Shown in pieces: positions 6,844-15,412 of a DNA stretch of 51,697 nt. The stretch is taken from NCBI GenBank assembly GCA_039640505.1, contig CP046865.1, forward strand, positions 3,607,501 to 3,659,197, given 5' to 3'. The DNA is from Rhodobacteraceae bacterium Araon29. Its GTDB lineage: Bacteria > Pseudomonadota > Alphaproteobacteria > Rhodobacterales > Rhodobacteraceae. Made by a program: the position numbers and the translations under genes. The first letter of the stretch is position 1, and each line of letters starts with the position of its first letter. The notes under the pieces are model-generated. The model worked only from the letters and a program-made list of their open reading frames with translations. It was not told the DNA's origin and made no database searches.

Positions 6844-8007
6844 ATGCCACAGCCCCCAGTTTTTGATCTTGATCCGGATGTATTTCATAGCAATCCATAT
6901 CCGATCCTTAAAAACTTGCGTGCTAAAGCACCAATTGCGTTTGTGCCGGCTTTGAATGCCATTTTAATCACCCGACGTGATGACATTTTTGCCCTTGAGA
7001 AGCAGATTGATGTCTTTTCTTCGGACCAACCTGACGGATTGATGACAAAGCTGATGGGCCAAAATATGATGCGTAAAGATGGCGCTGAGCATTTGGCAGA
7101 GCGCAAAGCTATATTTCCAACAGTTTCGCCAAAGACTGTTCAAAACGTATGGCGAAAAGCATTTCAGCGGGCCACGACTGCTGTTCTTGATGGCATTATG
7201 CCAAACAGCACAAGCGATTTGGTCACGGATTTTGCTATGCCAGTTTCAGCAGAAGCCCTCAAGGCAATGACCGGTCTAGTGAATATGAGTTGGCAAGAAA
7301 TGGATCGGGTCAGTCAAGGCATGATCGACGGGTGCGCCAATTATTCGGCAAGCCTGCAAGTAGAGGCCCGATGTAACGAGTGTACCACATCGATAGATCG
7401 CCACATTGATCAAAGAATGGCTTCTGGATTTCTTGAAGATGATCTTTCGTTACTTGCTGTGCAACTCCGCGCGGGTTTAAGCCTTGAGCAAACCAGAGCA
7501 AACATCAAACTTGCGATTTCAGGAGGCCAAAATGAACCTCGCGATGCTATTGCAGGTCTTGTTTGGGCGCTTTTAAAGCACCCAAACCATCTTGCTGAAC
7601 TTATTGCCGGCGCACTTAGCCATATACAGGTCTTTGAGGAATACTGCCGCTGGATTGCTCCTATTGGAATGTCGCCACGAAGAGTGGCAAAAGCATATAG
7701 CTATAAAGACTTGCAGTTTAACCCTGAACAAAGGGTTTTTTTCATGTTTGGATCTGGAAATCGCGACGAAGAAGCATTTGAAAACCCTGATGTCTTTGAT
7801 CCTCATCAAGACAATTCAAAGGCCATTACATTTGGTGCTGGTCCTCATTTTTGTGCTGGGGCATGGGCCAGCAAATGCCTTATTGCAGAAGTTGCGATAC
7901 CGATGCTTCTTAGACGGTTTCCTAGCTTAAAAATTGCCGGCCCTGTTGAATTTTCTGGCTGGGCATTTCGTGGGCCAACCTCTGTTCCAGTGGTGTGGCG
8001 GAAATAG
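6844..8007 (+). CDS. Cytochrome P450
   Basis: The 387-residue soluble P450 has the haem-binding loop FGAGPHFCAGAWA (Cys about 337) and a K-helix E-x-x-R in EEYCR, so it should be a haem-thiolate monooxygenase. The I-helix reads ISGGQNEPRDA where most P450s have AGxxT, so the proton-relay Thr is replaced; the GGxNEPRD form occurs in some bacterial P450 families. No ferredoxin or reductase gene is adjacent, so electrons must come from partners elsewhere. ATG 6844 has AAAGG nine bases upstream and a large inverted repeat just before it. It is followed after about 60 bases by pgsA on the same strand. Substrate unknown. Confidence 0.92.
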   Translation: MPQPPVFDLDPDVFHSNPYPILKNLRAKAPIAFVPALNAILITRRDDIFALEKQIDVFSSDQPDGLMTKLMGQNMMRKDGAEHLAERKAIFPTVSPKTVQNVWRKAFQRATTAVLDGIMPNSTSDLVTDFAMPVSAEALKAMTGLVNMSWQEMDRVSQGMIDGCANYSASLQVEARCNECTTSIDRHIDQRMASGFLEDDLSLLAVQLRAGLSLEQTRANIKLAISGGQNEPRDAIAGLVWALLKHPNHLAELIAGALSHIQVFEEYCRWIAPIGMSPRRVAKAYSYKDLQFNPEQRVFFMFGSGNRDEEAFENPDVFDPHQDNSKAITFGAGPHFCAGAWASKCLIAEVAIPMLLRRFPSLKIAGPVEFSGWAFRGPTSVPVVWRK

Positions 8008-8068
8008 ATGTTTATATTTTTTTCCAGTTTCGCTTTTACTTAACCAGAAGATTGTTTAGAGCTTTTCT

Positions 8069-8734
8069 ATGATGTGGACCATTCCAAATATACTGACTGT
8101 CCTGCGGTTGTTGGCAGCGCCAGGTGTGGCCGTGATGTTTTTGTATTTTACCAGACCTTATGCTGATTGGTTCGCACTCTTATTGTTTGTCTCAGCCGCA
8201 ATTACGGACTGGTTTGATGGATTTCTAGCGCGCGCTTGGAAGCAAGAAACAAAATTGGGCACCATGCTAGATCCAATTGCTGACAAAGCCATGGTTGTCA
8301 TCGCCTTGATGATTATTGTCGGGTACTCAAGCATGTCACCATGGTTGGTTTTGCCAGCGACAGTGATTTTGTTTAGGGAAGTGTTCATATCCGGGCTTCG
8401 GGAATTTCTGGGGGATACCGCCGGAATTCTTAAAGTCACAGTTTTGGCAAAGTGGAAAACTACGGCCCAGATGGTCGCCATTTCTTTTCTGTTCTCACAA
8501 GGGGTCTTTGAGCACTATCTCATCATGTCATCTATCGGCATGGATCAAGACGCTATTGCCTCTGTTCTGGATGGCGGCATTGATGACGAAATGGGTCTGC
8601 GCTGGAAATTCCATGCTATGGTATGGTCCGGAAATATTGGTCTTGGCCTGTTATGGATTGCTGCAGCTTTGACATTAATGACCGGGTTTGATTATTTCTC
8701 AAAGTCATTGCCTTTTTTAAAGGACGACACGTGA
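8069..8734 (+). CDS. pgsA: CDP-diacylglycerol-glycerol-3-phosphate 3-phosphatidyltransferase
   Basis: The enzyme makes phosphatidylglycerol phosphate from CDP-diacylglycerol and glycerol 3-phosphate in the inner membrane, the committed step to phosphatidylglycerol. The 221-residue protein has several membrane helices and the CDP-alcohol phosphotransferase signature DG-x2-AR-x8-G-x3-D-x3-D, seen from DGFLARAW to GTMLDPIADK (residues about 49-73). It begins MMWTIPNILTVLRL, typical of PgsA. An insertion of about 30 residues after residue 150 lies before the last helix. Its stop overlaps the moaD start (TGATG), and pgsA-moaD-moaE is a common Rhodobacterales arrangement; uvrC, often upstream, is not here. 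Confidence 0.95.
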   Translation: MMWTIPNILTVLRLLAAPGVAVMFLYFTRPYADWFALLLFVSAAITDWFDGFLARAWKQETKLGTMLDPIADKAMVVIALMIIVGYSSMSPWLVLPATVILFREVFISGLREFLGDTAGILKVTVLAKWKTTAQMVAISFLFSQGVFEHYLIMSSIGMDQDAIASVLDGGIDDEMGLRWKFHAMVWSGNIGLGLLWIAAALTLMTGFDYFSKSLPFLKDDT

Positions 8735-8979
8735 TGAGAGTACTCTACTTTGCTTGGCTGCGAGAGCGTATTGGACTACCTGCCGAAGACATTGAAACAT
8801 CGGCACAAACCGTAGAAAATCTTGTTCAAGAGCTTAGAAGTCGTGCGCCACGTTATGAGGCCGCTTTTTCTGATCTTAGTGCTGTCCGCTGTGCGATTGA
8901 TCAAAACCTTGTCTCGTTTGACGCCCCGCTCGGTGATGCAAGAGAGGTTGCATTTTTTCCACCCATGACGGGCGGCTGA
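8734..8979 (+). CDS. moaD: Molybdopterin synthase sulfur carrier subunit
   Basis: The 81-residue ubiquitin-like protein carries the sulfur used to make the molybdopterin dithiolene. It ends in the required Gly-Gly (FFPPMTGG), which is activated as an acyl-adenylate and thiocarboxylated. I chose ATG 8734, which overlaps the pgsA stop as TGATG; GTG 8731 in the same frame is possible. It lies directly before moaE, its partner subunit, with a two-base gap, so the two should be made together. Confidence 0.95.
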   Translation: MRVLYFAWLRERIGLPAEDIETSAQTVENLVQELRSRAPRYEAAFSDLSAVRCAIDQNLVSFDAPLGDAREVAFFPPMTGG

Positions 8980-8981
8980 TC

Positions 8982-9425
8982 ATGGATGTAAAAATACAAG
9001 AAGCGGCTTTTGATGTTGGCGCCGAGATCAATGCGTTTTCTCAGCGTCATACCAAAATGGGCGCGATTACGACCTTTACGGGCATCGTACGCGATAATGA
9101 CGACGAGACCCTTCAAGCAATGGAGATTGAACATTATCCAGGGATGGCCGAAAAAGCCATTTCAGAAATTATGCAGACCGCGGTCAAACGATGGTCACTG
9201 GGCGATGCTTTGGTTATTCATCGCTATGGCACACTTGCACCTGGCGAGATCATCATGATGGTTGCCACCGCCGCTATCCACCGAACAGACGCATTTCAGG
9301 CTGCTGAGTTTTTGATGGACTATTTAAAGTCTCGCGCGCCATTTTGGAAAAAAGAAATCACCAAAGAGGCGGTGACTTGGGTGCCAAGCAGGCAAAATGA
9401 TGAAGATGCTCTAGACAGATGGTGA
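8982..9425 (+). CDS. moaE: Molybdopterin synthase catalytic subunit
   Basis: MoaE inserts sulfur delivered by MoaD into cyclic pyranopterin monophosphate. The 147-residue protein shows the family blocks TFTGIVRD, ALVIHRYGTLAPGE, and a C-terminal LKSRAPFWKKE whose lysines (about 115-122) form the active site. Length is typical. It is the last gene of pgsA-moaD-moaE and converges on the gene at 9427 with a single base between stop codons. Confidence 0.95.
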   Translation: MDVKIQEAAFDVGAEINAFSQRHTKMGAITTFTGIVRDNDDETLQAMEIEHYPGMAEKAISEIMQTAVKRWSLGDALVIHRYGTLAPGEIIMMVATAAIHRTDAFQAAEFLMDYLKSRAPFWKKEITKEAVTWVPSRQNDEDALDRW

Positions 9426-9426
9426 G

Positions 9427-9756
9427 CTAGGTTTTGTCTTGATCTTTGTTCAGCTGTGACTGCAAATCTTCGTTTTCAAGCCGCGCATTGTGCAACCCAT
9501 CCATAGCTGCCTTTAATTCAGCTTCGATTTGCGCCATCTGACTGGTAAGGTCAGCTTCCCGCTGCTGCATATACGAAACCGCGCTATCGCGGGCTTCCTC
9601 TGCATCATTGAGCTCTTGCGCCATACGCTCAAATTCACTGATGTCCGATTTCGCAACCCGCGTAAAGCGAAGCAAAAGCCAATGCGCAAACCAACCCACA
9701 GCAAACGTCACAAACAAAACTATGGCAGTTGCGATGATAAATTCAATTCTGTTCAT
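9427..9756 (-). CDS. Membrane-anchored coiled-coil protein, function unknown
   Basis: I do not recognise a named family in this 109-residue protein. It has one hydrophobic helix (about residues 6-30), then a charged, alanine- and glutamate-rich stretch (about 38-105) that should form a cytoplasmic or periplasmic coiled coil. Its start overlaps the end of the OmpA-family gene by 14 bases on the same strand, so it is translationally linked to it. An envelope role together with that protein is an inference from position only. Confidence 0.75.
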   Translation of the reverse strand: MNRIEFIIATAIVLFVTFAVGWFAHWLLLRFTRVAKSDISEFERMAQELNDAEEARDSAVSYMQQREADLTSQMAQIEAELKAAMDGLHNARLENEDLQSQLNKDQDKT

Positions 9757-11632
9757 CTAAGGCCTCTTTGGGTTGTGATTGCGGCTCAGTTGGGTCATCT
9801 GACTGAAGGTTAGTTTGGTCATTAATAAGGTTAAACTCTATGCGCCGATTGGTTTCGCGCCCATCTTCTGTATCATTAGGCGCAATAGGCTGGCTTTCAC
9901 CATAGCCTTTTGCAACAAAACTTGACGTCAAAATTCTTCGCCGTTGAAGCTCAACCAGAACCGCCTGAGCACGCGATTGGCTAAGGTTCTGGTTCATCTC
10001 TTCGCGTCCCTGACTGTCAGTGTGCCCTGCAATTTCAAGAGGTATCTCACCGCATGTTTTAAAGACGTCTGCCAAGTCATCTAAAAGATTATGTCCTTCA
10101 AGATCGACCCGGTCTGAACTGGGCTCAAAATTAATTTTCCGCTCGGCAAGCAATCCATTAATTTGTACAAGACACTCCTGTGCGGATGGTACATATACTT
10201 CAATTTTGCGCGGCGGGGCATATTCAACTTTTACTCTAAAGTTGTACCCTTGGGGCAATTTTTCGATCAGTTGATTGGTAATATCAGCCTTGGCCGTTTC
10301 GTGTTCTGTGCGTCCCCTAACCTCAACCTCATCCAGAGTAATGGTCACAATGCCTTGTTTTAAAAGCGACAGTGCCTCGACGCCTGCCAACACATAAATT
10401 GACCAGTCCTGAGGTAAACTGTCATCTAAACTAAGAGCACTATAGACCGCATCCTGACCAAAACGAGCTTTCGCCAAACTCTCAAATATCTCTTCGTTCA
10501 CAGCGGTCTTAACCAGTCCACGAAACTGCGCTAAACCTTCAGGGCTCAGTGTGGCAATAAATTCAGCTTGACCAGGCCCAGACGTTGTTTTGGGGTGAGG
10601 CAGAATTCCTTGCACGTTGTAAACATCTGGCAGTACATTTTCTAAATCGCCAATAGCTTGATCAAATTCTTGCTGCGGGGTGGCCGCATCGCCCACCAAT
10701 TTAATCTCTGTGTCAGTAATTGTTAAGCTGCCAGCTGCCAAGCTATCCAAGGCCATTAGAGAGTTTTGGATCGCTTTCGGCCAGTATACATCGGGCATAC
10801 CCAATCCTATTTGGCAGCTTTGCTTACCCTCAAATGCATAAGCCATTATGCTTTTCAATATCTGACCTTGAATCTCGGCGTCCAGCGCAGAGCATGCTTC
10901 AAGACGAAAGCCCTCATTGAGCTTGATAGCGCGGAAAACAAACGGAGAAATAACTGGTCGCGGCACTGATATTTCCAGCAAAAGTACAATCCCTTTGGGT
11001 ATTGAGCGCCCTAAAGAGGTCTGTAATTTACGTTTTTCCACTAAAGAATCTGCTAGGGTCTCTACCGTTACAGACCCAGCGGAAACCGTGATTTTCGCTA
11101 TTTCAGTTTCTTTGACGGCCGCAAGTGCAAGGCGAAGGGTGGGCTCCCAATTGACCGGAGACGGATATGCAGTTGCAGTTATCAAATCGTTAACGTGCTT
11201 ATCCACACCAGCTGCTTTAGCTAATTTTTTCAAGAATCCAGCACGGTCACTGTTTGTCGGCATCAACCCGATAACTGACACCGTTGAGATATTCTTTAAA
11301 ATTTCTAAGGAAAAATTGGGAGTATACCCATCTGAGCTGTCCAACAAATCTGTTTGATCAATAAGGCGGGCTGCGTCTACAACACTGCCCGCAACACTGA
11401 TTGCTTGAAATCTTTCAGCTTCATCTTCCGCGTCTCCAATGATAAAAACTTGTAGACCATCAGCTTCTGCATGAGCCCAGGTCAACCCTGCCTCTTTAAA
11501 GCTTTGATTGATAGCGTTCTTAGACGCTTCTTCTATAAATCGCACTGAAAAACCTGCTGCCGAAACACACAGACATGCTGCGATAATAAAGCAAACTAGG
11601 GGGTAAATCACCCAAAACAGTCGCATACTCAT
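9743..11632 (-). CDS. OmpA-family envelope protein with BON-like repeats
   Basis: The 629-residue protein starts with a hydrophobic segment (signal or anchor), followed by three or four repeats that resemble BON domains (for example the LTWAHAEADGLQVFIIGDA stretch), and ends with an OmpA peptidoglycan-binding domain at about residues 490-610 that has GHTDSQG, NLSQSRAQAV and the conserved Asp/Arg pair (GRETNRRIEF). It should link the membrane to peptidoglycan. The frame is open to TTG 11686 next to the ubiA stop, but I prefer ATG 11632: a hairpin lies between, and the hydrophobic segment then starts near the N-terminus. No strong ribosome-binding site marks either start. It shares a strand with ubiA upstream and overlaps the coiled-coil gene downstream. 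Confidence 0.85.
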   Translation of the reverse strand: MSMRLFWVIYPLVCFIIAACLCVSAAGFSVRFIEEASKNAINQSFKEAGLTWAHAEADGLQVFIIGDAEDEAERFQAISVAGSVVDAARLIDQTDLLDSSDGYTPNFSLEILKNISTVSVIGLMPTNSDRAGFLKKLAKAAGVDKHVNDLITATAYPSPVNWEPTLRLALAAVKETEIAKITVSAGSVTVETLADSLVEKRKLQTSLGRSIPKGIVLLLEISVPRPVISPFVFRAIKLNEGFRLEACSALDAEIQGQILKSIMAYAFEGKQSCQIGLGMPDVYWPKAIQNSLMALDSLAAGSLTITDTEIKLVGDAATPQQEFDQAIGDLENVLPDVYNVQGILPHPKTTSGPGQAEFIATLSPEGLAQFRGLVKTAVNEEIFESLAKARFGQDAVYSALSLDDSLPQDWSIYVLAGVEALSLLKQGIVTITLDEVEVRGRTEHETAKADITNQLIEKLPQGYNFRVKVEYAPPRKIEVYVPSAQECLVQINGLLAERKINFEPSSDRVDLEGHNLLDDLADVFKTCGEIPLEIAGHTDSQGREEMNQNLSQSRAQAVLVELQRRRILTSSFVAKGYGESQPIAPNDTEDGRETNRRIEFNLINDQTNLQSDDPTEPQSQPKEALDEQN

Positions 11633-11651
11633 TCCATAGCTAAGAATTCTC

Positions 11652-11670
11652 TTGGCTTTGATAAAGCCAA
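11652..11670 (-). promoter_or_regulatory. Perfect hairpin between ubiA and the OmpA-family gene
   Basis: TTGGCTTT-ATC-AAAGCCAA on the minus strand is an eight-base-pair stem with a three-base loop. It is not followed by a T-run, so it is not a standard terminator. It sits in the untranslated gap if the OmpA-family gene starts at 11632 and could act as an RNA-processing or stability element between the two coding regions. Confidence 0.5.
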
Positions 11671-11686
11671 CCCCTTCATGTTTCAA

Positions 11687-12643
11687 TCATGCGATCAACG
11701 CAACTATGAAAAATACAATTGGCAATAATCCTGCATCCCGATTTGATCTAAATATTGTGAGCAAAACTGTTTCGTCCTTTAAGTCTAAGCGCCGAATTTG
11801 CCATAAGAGGTGGCTTATGAACGCAAAAACTCCAAAAGTACAAAACACCCTTGGGCCTGCTTCTAGGGCAACAAAAATTGCTGAAACCATTAAAACACCG
11901 CTGGTGACCGTAAACCATCGAAGCCAGATCAAGCTATCATCGCCAAACAGCCGCGCTGTCGACTTTATGCCAATTAACGCATCATCTTCTGTATCTTGAT
12001 GGGCATAGATCGTATCATAAAACAGTGTCCAAGCTATGCCAGCGAAATACAAAAGAAAGGCCGGCCAACCTAGGCCACCACTATGCGCTGCATAGCCGAG
12101 CAAAGCGCCCCAATTAAACGCAATTCCTAAGAATGCCTGAGGCCACCAAGTAAATCTTTTGGCAAAAGGGTAGATCGCAACTGGCAACAGAGCGATTACA
12201 CCAAGAAAAATTGCGGCTTTTTGAAAAGACAATAAAATTAAACCCGCTAAGGCAACTTGAACAAACATCCAAATCAAAGCCTGTTTCACACGTACTTGAC
12301 CAGACGGTATAGGCCGAAATTTTGTGCGCGCCACTTGTCCGTCTAGGTTTCGATCCGTGATATCGTTCCATGTGCACCCCGCTCCGCGCATCAGCAACGC
12401 GCCCATTGCACATCCGACAAATATCCATAAATCAGAAAGCCGTGGATCGTTTTTTTCAAGAATTGCCAATAATAATCCCCACCAACAGGGAAGCAATAAT
12501 AGCCAGGTTCCAATCGGTCGATCCATTCGGGACAATCGTAGATAGCCTTGCGCCCAAGCCGGGGCTTTTGTATCAACCCAATTTCCTTTAACGGCATCAA
12601 AAACTTGAGCACTGGCCTCTGGCTTTGTGTCTCGCTCGGTCAT
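11687..12643 (-). CDS. ubiA: 4-hydroxybenzoate polyprenyltransferase
   Basis: UbiA attaches the polyprenyl chain to 4-hydroxybenzoate, the first membrane step of ubiquinone synthesis. The 318-residue protein has about eight membrane helices, the first Asp-rich motif in CTWNDITDRNLD (N-x-x-x-D-x-x-x-D) and the second in YAHQDTEDD, which bind the prenyl diphosphate through Mg2+. The frame is open upstream to 12736, but ATG 12643 fits the family start (LRLSRMDRPIGTWLLLLPCWW comes about 35 residues later). This start is back to back with rsmE on the other strand. ubiB and ubiE, of the same pathway, lie in the last 5 kb of the window. Confidence 0.95.
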   Translation of the reverse strand: MTERDTKPEASAQVFDAVKGNWVDTKAPAWAQGYLRLSRMDRPIGTWLLLLPCWWGLLLAILEKNDPRLSDLWIFVGCAMGALLMRGAGCTWNDITDRNLDGQVARTKFRPIPSGQVRVKQALIWMFVQVALAGLILLSFQKAAIFLGVIALLPVAIYPFAKRFTWWPQAFLGIAFNWGALLGYAAHSGGLGWPAFLLYFAGIAWTLFYDTIYAHQDTEDDALIGIKSTARLFGDDSLIWLRWFTVTSGVLMVSAIFVALEAGPRVFCTFGVFAFISHLLWQIRRLDLKDETVLLTIFRSNRDAGLLPIVFFIVALIA

Positions 12644-12655
12644 ATGTTGGCTTTC

Positions 12656-13378
12656 ATGACAACTAAAATCAGGCTCTTTGTAGATCAACCACTTGGCACA
12701 GCGCAATCTGTTGAATTGACGCGCGAGCAAGCGCATTATTTATTTTCAGTTATGCGACTATCCGTAGGGACATCTGTGTCGCTCTTTAATGGCAGGGACG
12801 GTCAATGGCAGGCAGAAATAATCGAAGCGGGCAAACGCAAAGGTCTATTGCTTTGTCAAAAACGCACCAAAGCTTTGCAGATGCCGCCAGACCTTTGGTT
12901 TATGTTTGCCCCGATTAAAAAATCACGCACCGACTTCATTGTAGAAAAAGCAGCCGAAATGGGCGCAGCGCGCATCTTGCCTATACAGACGGAATTCACC
13001 AATTCCGAGCGTATCCGCCGCGATCGCCTACAAGCCCATGCCATTGAAGCTGCGGAACAATGCGGTGGCACCTATGTGCCCAAAGTTGAAGAAATGCGCT
13101 CTTTAGAAAGCCTTCTTTCCGAGTGGCCGTCAGACAGACATCTGCTGTTTTGTGATGAGGAAAAAGTAGGTCAAGCCAGCTCTCTTGCGGGTTTTGAAAA
13201 TGGGCCTTGGGCAATATTAATTGGACCTGAAGGAGGATTTTCCCACACTGAGCGGCAAAAGCTAAATAACCTGACATACGCCCAAAGCATCGCTCTAGGT
13301 CCGCGCATTTTACGCGCGGATACAGCAGCCGTTGCTGCATTAACCTTGTGGCAGACACACCTTGGTGATTGGTCATGA
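12656..13378 (+). CDS. rsmE: 16S rRNA (uracil1498-N3)-methyltransferase
   Basis: RsmE methylates U1498 of 16S rRNA using S-adenosylmethionine. The 240-residue protein has the N-terminal PUA-like domain and the C-terminal SPOUT knot with LIGPEGGFSHTE and LGPRILRADTAAVAAL, the two signature motifs. ATG 12656 gives the family-like start MTTKIRLFVDQPL; ATG 12644, forming CATATG with the ubiA start, is possible and would add four residues. Its stop overlaps the next gene (ATGA). Divergence from ubiA leaves 0 to 12 bases between the start codons. Confidence 0.95.
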   Translation: MTTKIRLFVDQPLGTAQSVELTREQAHYLFSVMRLSVGTSVSLFNGRDGQWQAEIIEAGKRKGLLLCQKRTKALQMPPDLWFMFAPIKKSRTDFIVEKAAEMGAARILPIQTEFTNSERIRRDRLQAHAIEAAEQCGGTYVPKVEEMRSLESLLSEWPSDRHLLFCDEEKVGQASSLAGFENGPWAILIGPEGGFSHTERQKLNNLTYAQSIALGPRILRADTAAVAALTLWQTHLGDWS

Positions 13379-13896
13379 TCAGACCCGAGGCAAAACGAAC
13401 GCTTTGGCGATGGCGCGAAGTTTTGTTCGGGATCTCTATTTCCGCTCTGGGCTATCTTTGGGTAGTTTCCTATTTCGGACTTTTGCGATGGCTGGGCATT
13501 GTTCTTATAATTGTTGGCGGCGCTCTTTTATTTATTGGGTTTCAACGCGGCCGTTTTCGCAGTGATCAAGACGGTCCCGGCGTACTAAAGGTGGTCGAAG
13601 GACAAATCGCATATTTTGGCCCATCAGAGGGCGGTATTGCCGCAATTTCGGACATTAGCCACATTTCTTTGGTGACACGTAACCGCGAGCGCTGTTGGCA
13701 ATTGGAGCAAAAGGAATTGGCCACAATCTATATCCCTGTCACTGCCAAAGGTACGGATGACCTTTTTGATGCTTTTGCAACATTACCCGGCCTAAAGATC
13801 GAAACCATGGTACAAAAATTAACCCAAGACACTTCCAGGTCTATCTTGGTATGGGAGCGCTCAGATATTTCTCGTTCAAAAAATTATTTGCATTGA
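13375..13896 (+). CDS. Conserved membrane protein of unknown function
   Basis: The 173-residue protein has two adjacent membrane helices (about residues 16-58, the second beginning GIVLIIVGGALLFIGF) and a soluble C-terminal domain of mixed beta structure. I do not recognise a named domain. ATG 13375 overlaps the rsmE stop as ATGA, so it is probably translated with rsmE. It lies between rsmE and gshA, a position where Rhodobacterales genomes often carry a small membrane protein. No function is proposed. Confidence 0.8.
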   Translation: MIRPEAKRTLWRWREVLFGISISALGYLWVVSYFGLLRWLGIVLIIVGGALLFIGFQRGRFRSDQDGPGVLKVVEGQIAYFGPSEGGIAAISDISHISLVTRNRERCWQLEQKELATIYIPVTAKGTDDLFDAFATLPGLKIETMVQKLTQDTSRSILVWERSDISRSKNYLH

Positions 13897-13951
13897 CAGC
13901 ACCCGTATCCACCCCCACATCTAGCAGCCAGAGCAGAATGGAGTGCCCTTA

Positions 13952-15322
13952 ATGTCTATCCCCCAATCCGGTGAAGGGTTCATTGAGAAACCTGAACAAA
14001 TGGTTGAATATCTGGCATCGGGTTGCAAGCCTAAATCGGATTGGCGCATTGGCACTGAGCACGAGAAATTCGGATACTGTAAAGATACACTTAAACCTAT
14101 ACCCTATTCTGGCAAGCGCTCGATCCTCACAGTATTAGAGGGCTTACGAGATGAATATGGTTGGGCTCCAATTTTAGAGGCTGGTAACCTCATCGGGTTG
14201 AGCAAGAACGGCGCCAATGTTTCGCTAGAACCGGGAGGTCAGTTAGAATTATCTGGCGCGCCACTCGAAACCATTCATGAAACCTGTGATGAGGTGAACA
14301 CCCATTTGCGTGAGGTAAGATTGGTGGCTGATCGGGTAGGCGTGGGCTTTATTGGATTGGGTGCTGCGCCCACATGGAACCACGAAGACATGCCAGTGAT
14401 GCCCAAAGGCCGCTACAAGCTCATGACTGATTATATGGACAAGGTTGGCAGCATGGGAAAATCCATGATGTACCGCACTTGCACTGTTCAGGTTAATCTA
14501 GATTTTGGCTCTGAGGCCGATATGGTTCAAAAAATGCGCGTCGCATTGGCTTTGCAGCCTGTCGCAACGGCCCTCTTTGCCAACTCTCCCTTTTTTGAAG
14601 GTAAACCAAACGGTCATCAAAGCTGGCGCAGCCGCATCTGGCGCGATTTAGATGCAGATAGAACCGGCATGTTGCCTTTCGTATTTGAGGACGGCTTTGG
14701 TTTTGAGGCATGGGTTGATTATGCTTTGGATGTACCGATGTATTTTGTCTACCGCGACGGAAAATACTTGAATGCCCTCGGTCAATCTTTTCGAGATTTT
14801 TTAAAGGGGCAGTTGCCTGCCCTTCCCGGCCAAATTCCTACCTTGGGTGATTGGGCAGATCACCTAACAACAATTTTTCCAGAAGCGCGCGTGAAACAGT
14901 TCATTGAAATGCGCGGTGCGGACGGTGGCCCATGGCGCAGGCTATGCGCCCTTCCGGCATTTTGGGTCGGATTGTGCTATGATCAAACCACATTGGACGC
15001 TGCTTGGGACTTGGTCAAAGATTGGGATGCCGAAACAAGAGAGAATTTGCGCGTAGCCGCATCGCAAAATGGTTTGAATGCGTCTGTCGATGGCATCGAA
15101 TTGTTAGCCTTGTCCAAAGAAGTGGTAGCGCTTGCGCATCAGGGGTTAGAATCGCGGGCGCGCAAAGGTGCCAACGGATTACTAGCAAACGAAACCCATT
15201 TTTTGAATGCGCTGCATGACACTTTGGCCTCTGGAAAGTCACCGGCAGATGAATTGATAGAACTTTACAACACTGAGTGGCAACAAGATGTCTCACCTAT
15301 TTTCGATGCAATGAGTTACTAA
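13952..15322 (+). CDS. gshA: Glutamate-cysteine ligase, plant/alphaproteobacterial type
   Basis: This ATP-dependent ligase joins glutamate and cysteine, the first step of glutathione synthesis. The 456-residue protein is of the plant-like class, with the substrate region WRIGTEHEKFGY (about 31-42), GNLIGLSKNGANVSLEPGGQ (about 89-108), GLGAAPTWN and KSMMYRTCTVQVNLDF. ATG 13952 is preferred over GTG 13943 because GGAG lies eight bases upstream of the ATG. Two glutathione-using enzymes are encoded at 824-3019, so a glutathione pool is clearly used. It is the last gene before the flagellar cluster, about 90 bases upstream of motB. Confidence 0.96.
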   Translation: MSIPQSGEGFIEKPEQMVEYLASGCKPKSDWRIGTEHEKFGYCKDTLKPIPYSGKRSILTVLEGLRDEYGWAPILEAGNLIGLSKNGANVSLEPGGQLELSGAPLETIHETCDEVNTHLREVRLVADRVGVGFIGLGAAPTWNHEDMPVMPKGRYKLMTDYMDKVGSMGKSMMYRTCTVQVNLDFGSEADMVQKMRVALALQPVATALFANSPFFEGKPNGHQSWRSRIWRDLDADRTGMLPFVFEDGFGFEAWVDYALDVPMYFVYRDGKYLNALGQSFRDFLKGQLPALPGQIPTLGDWADHLTTIFPEARVKQFIEMRGADGGPWRRLCALPAFWVGLCYDQTTLDAAWDLVKDWDAETRENLRVAASQNGLNASVDGIELLALSKEVVALAHQGLESRARKGANGLLANETHFLNALHDTLASGKSPADELIELYNTEWQQDVSPIFDAMSY

Positions 15323-15353
15323 TAGCAAAGTTACAAACATTCAATTTTAGCTA

Positions 15354-15369
15354 TTAACGTATTGGTTAA
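15354..15369. promoter_or_regulatory. CtrA-like dyad with one extra base, upstream of motB
   Basis: TTAAC-N6-GTTAA is a perfect dyad 43 bases before the motB start. The spacing between TTAA half-sites is eight rather than the seven of a standard CtrA site, so the call is weak. A seven-base inverted repeat TAATAGC...GCTATTA (15320-15356) overlaps it. Confidence 0.3.
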
Positions 15370-15412
15370 GATATCCACCGTATTCTCATCATTGGGTGAA
15401 ATAGGTGGTGAA

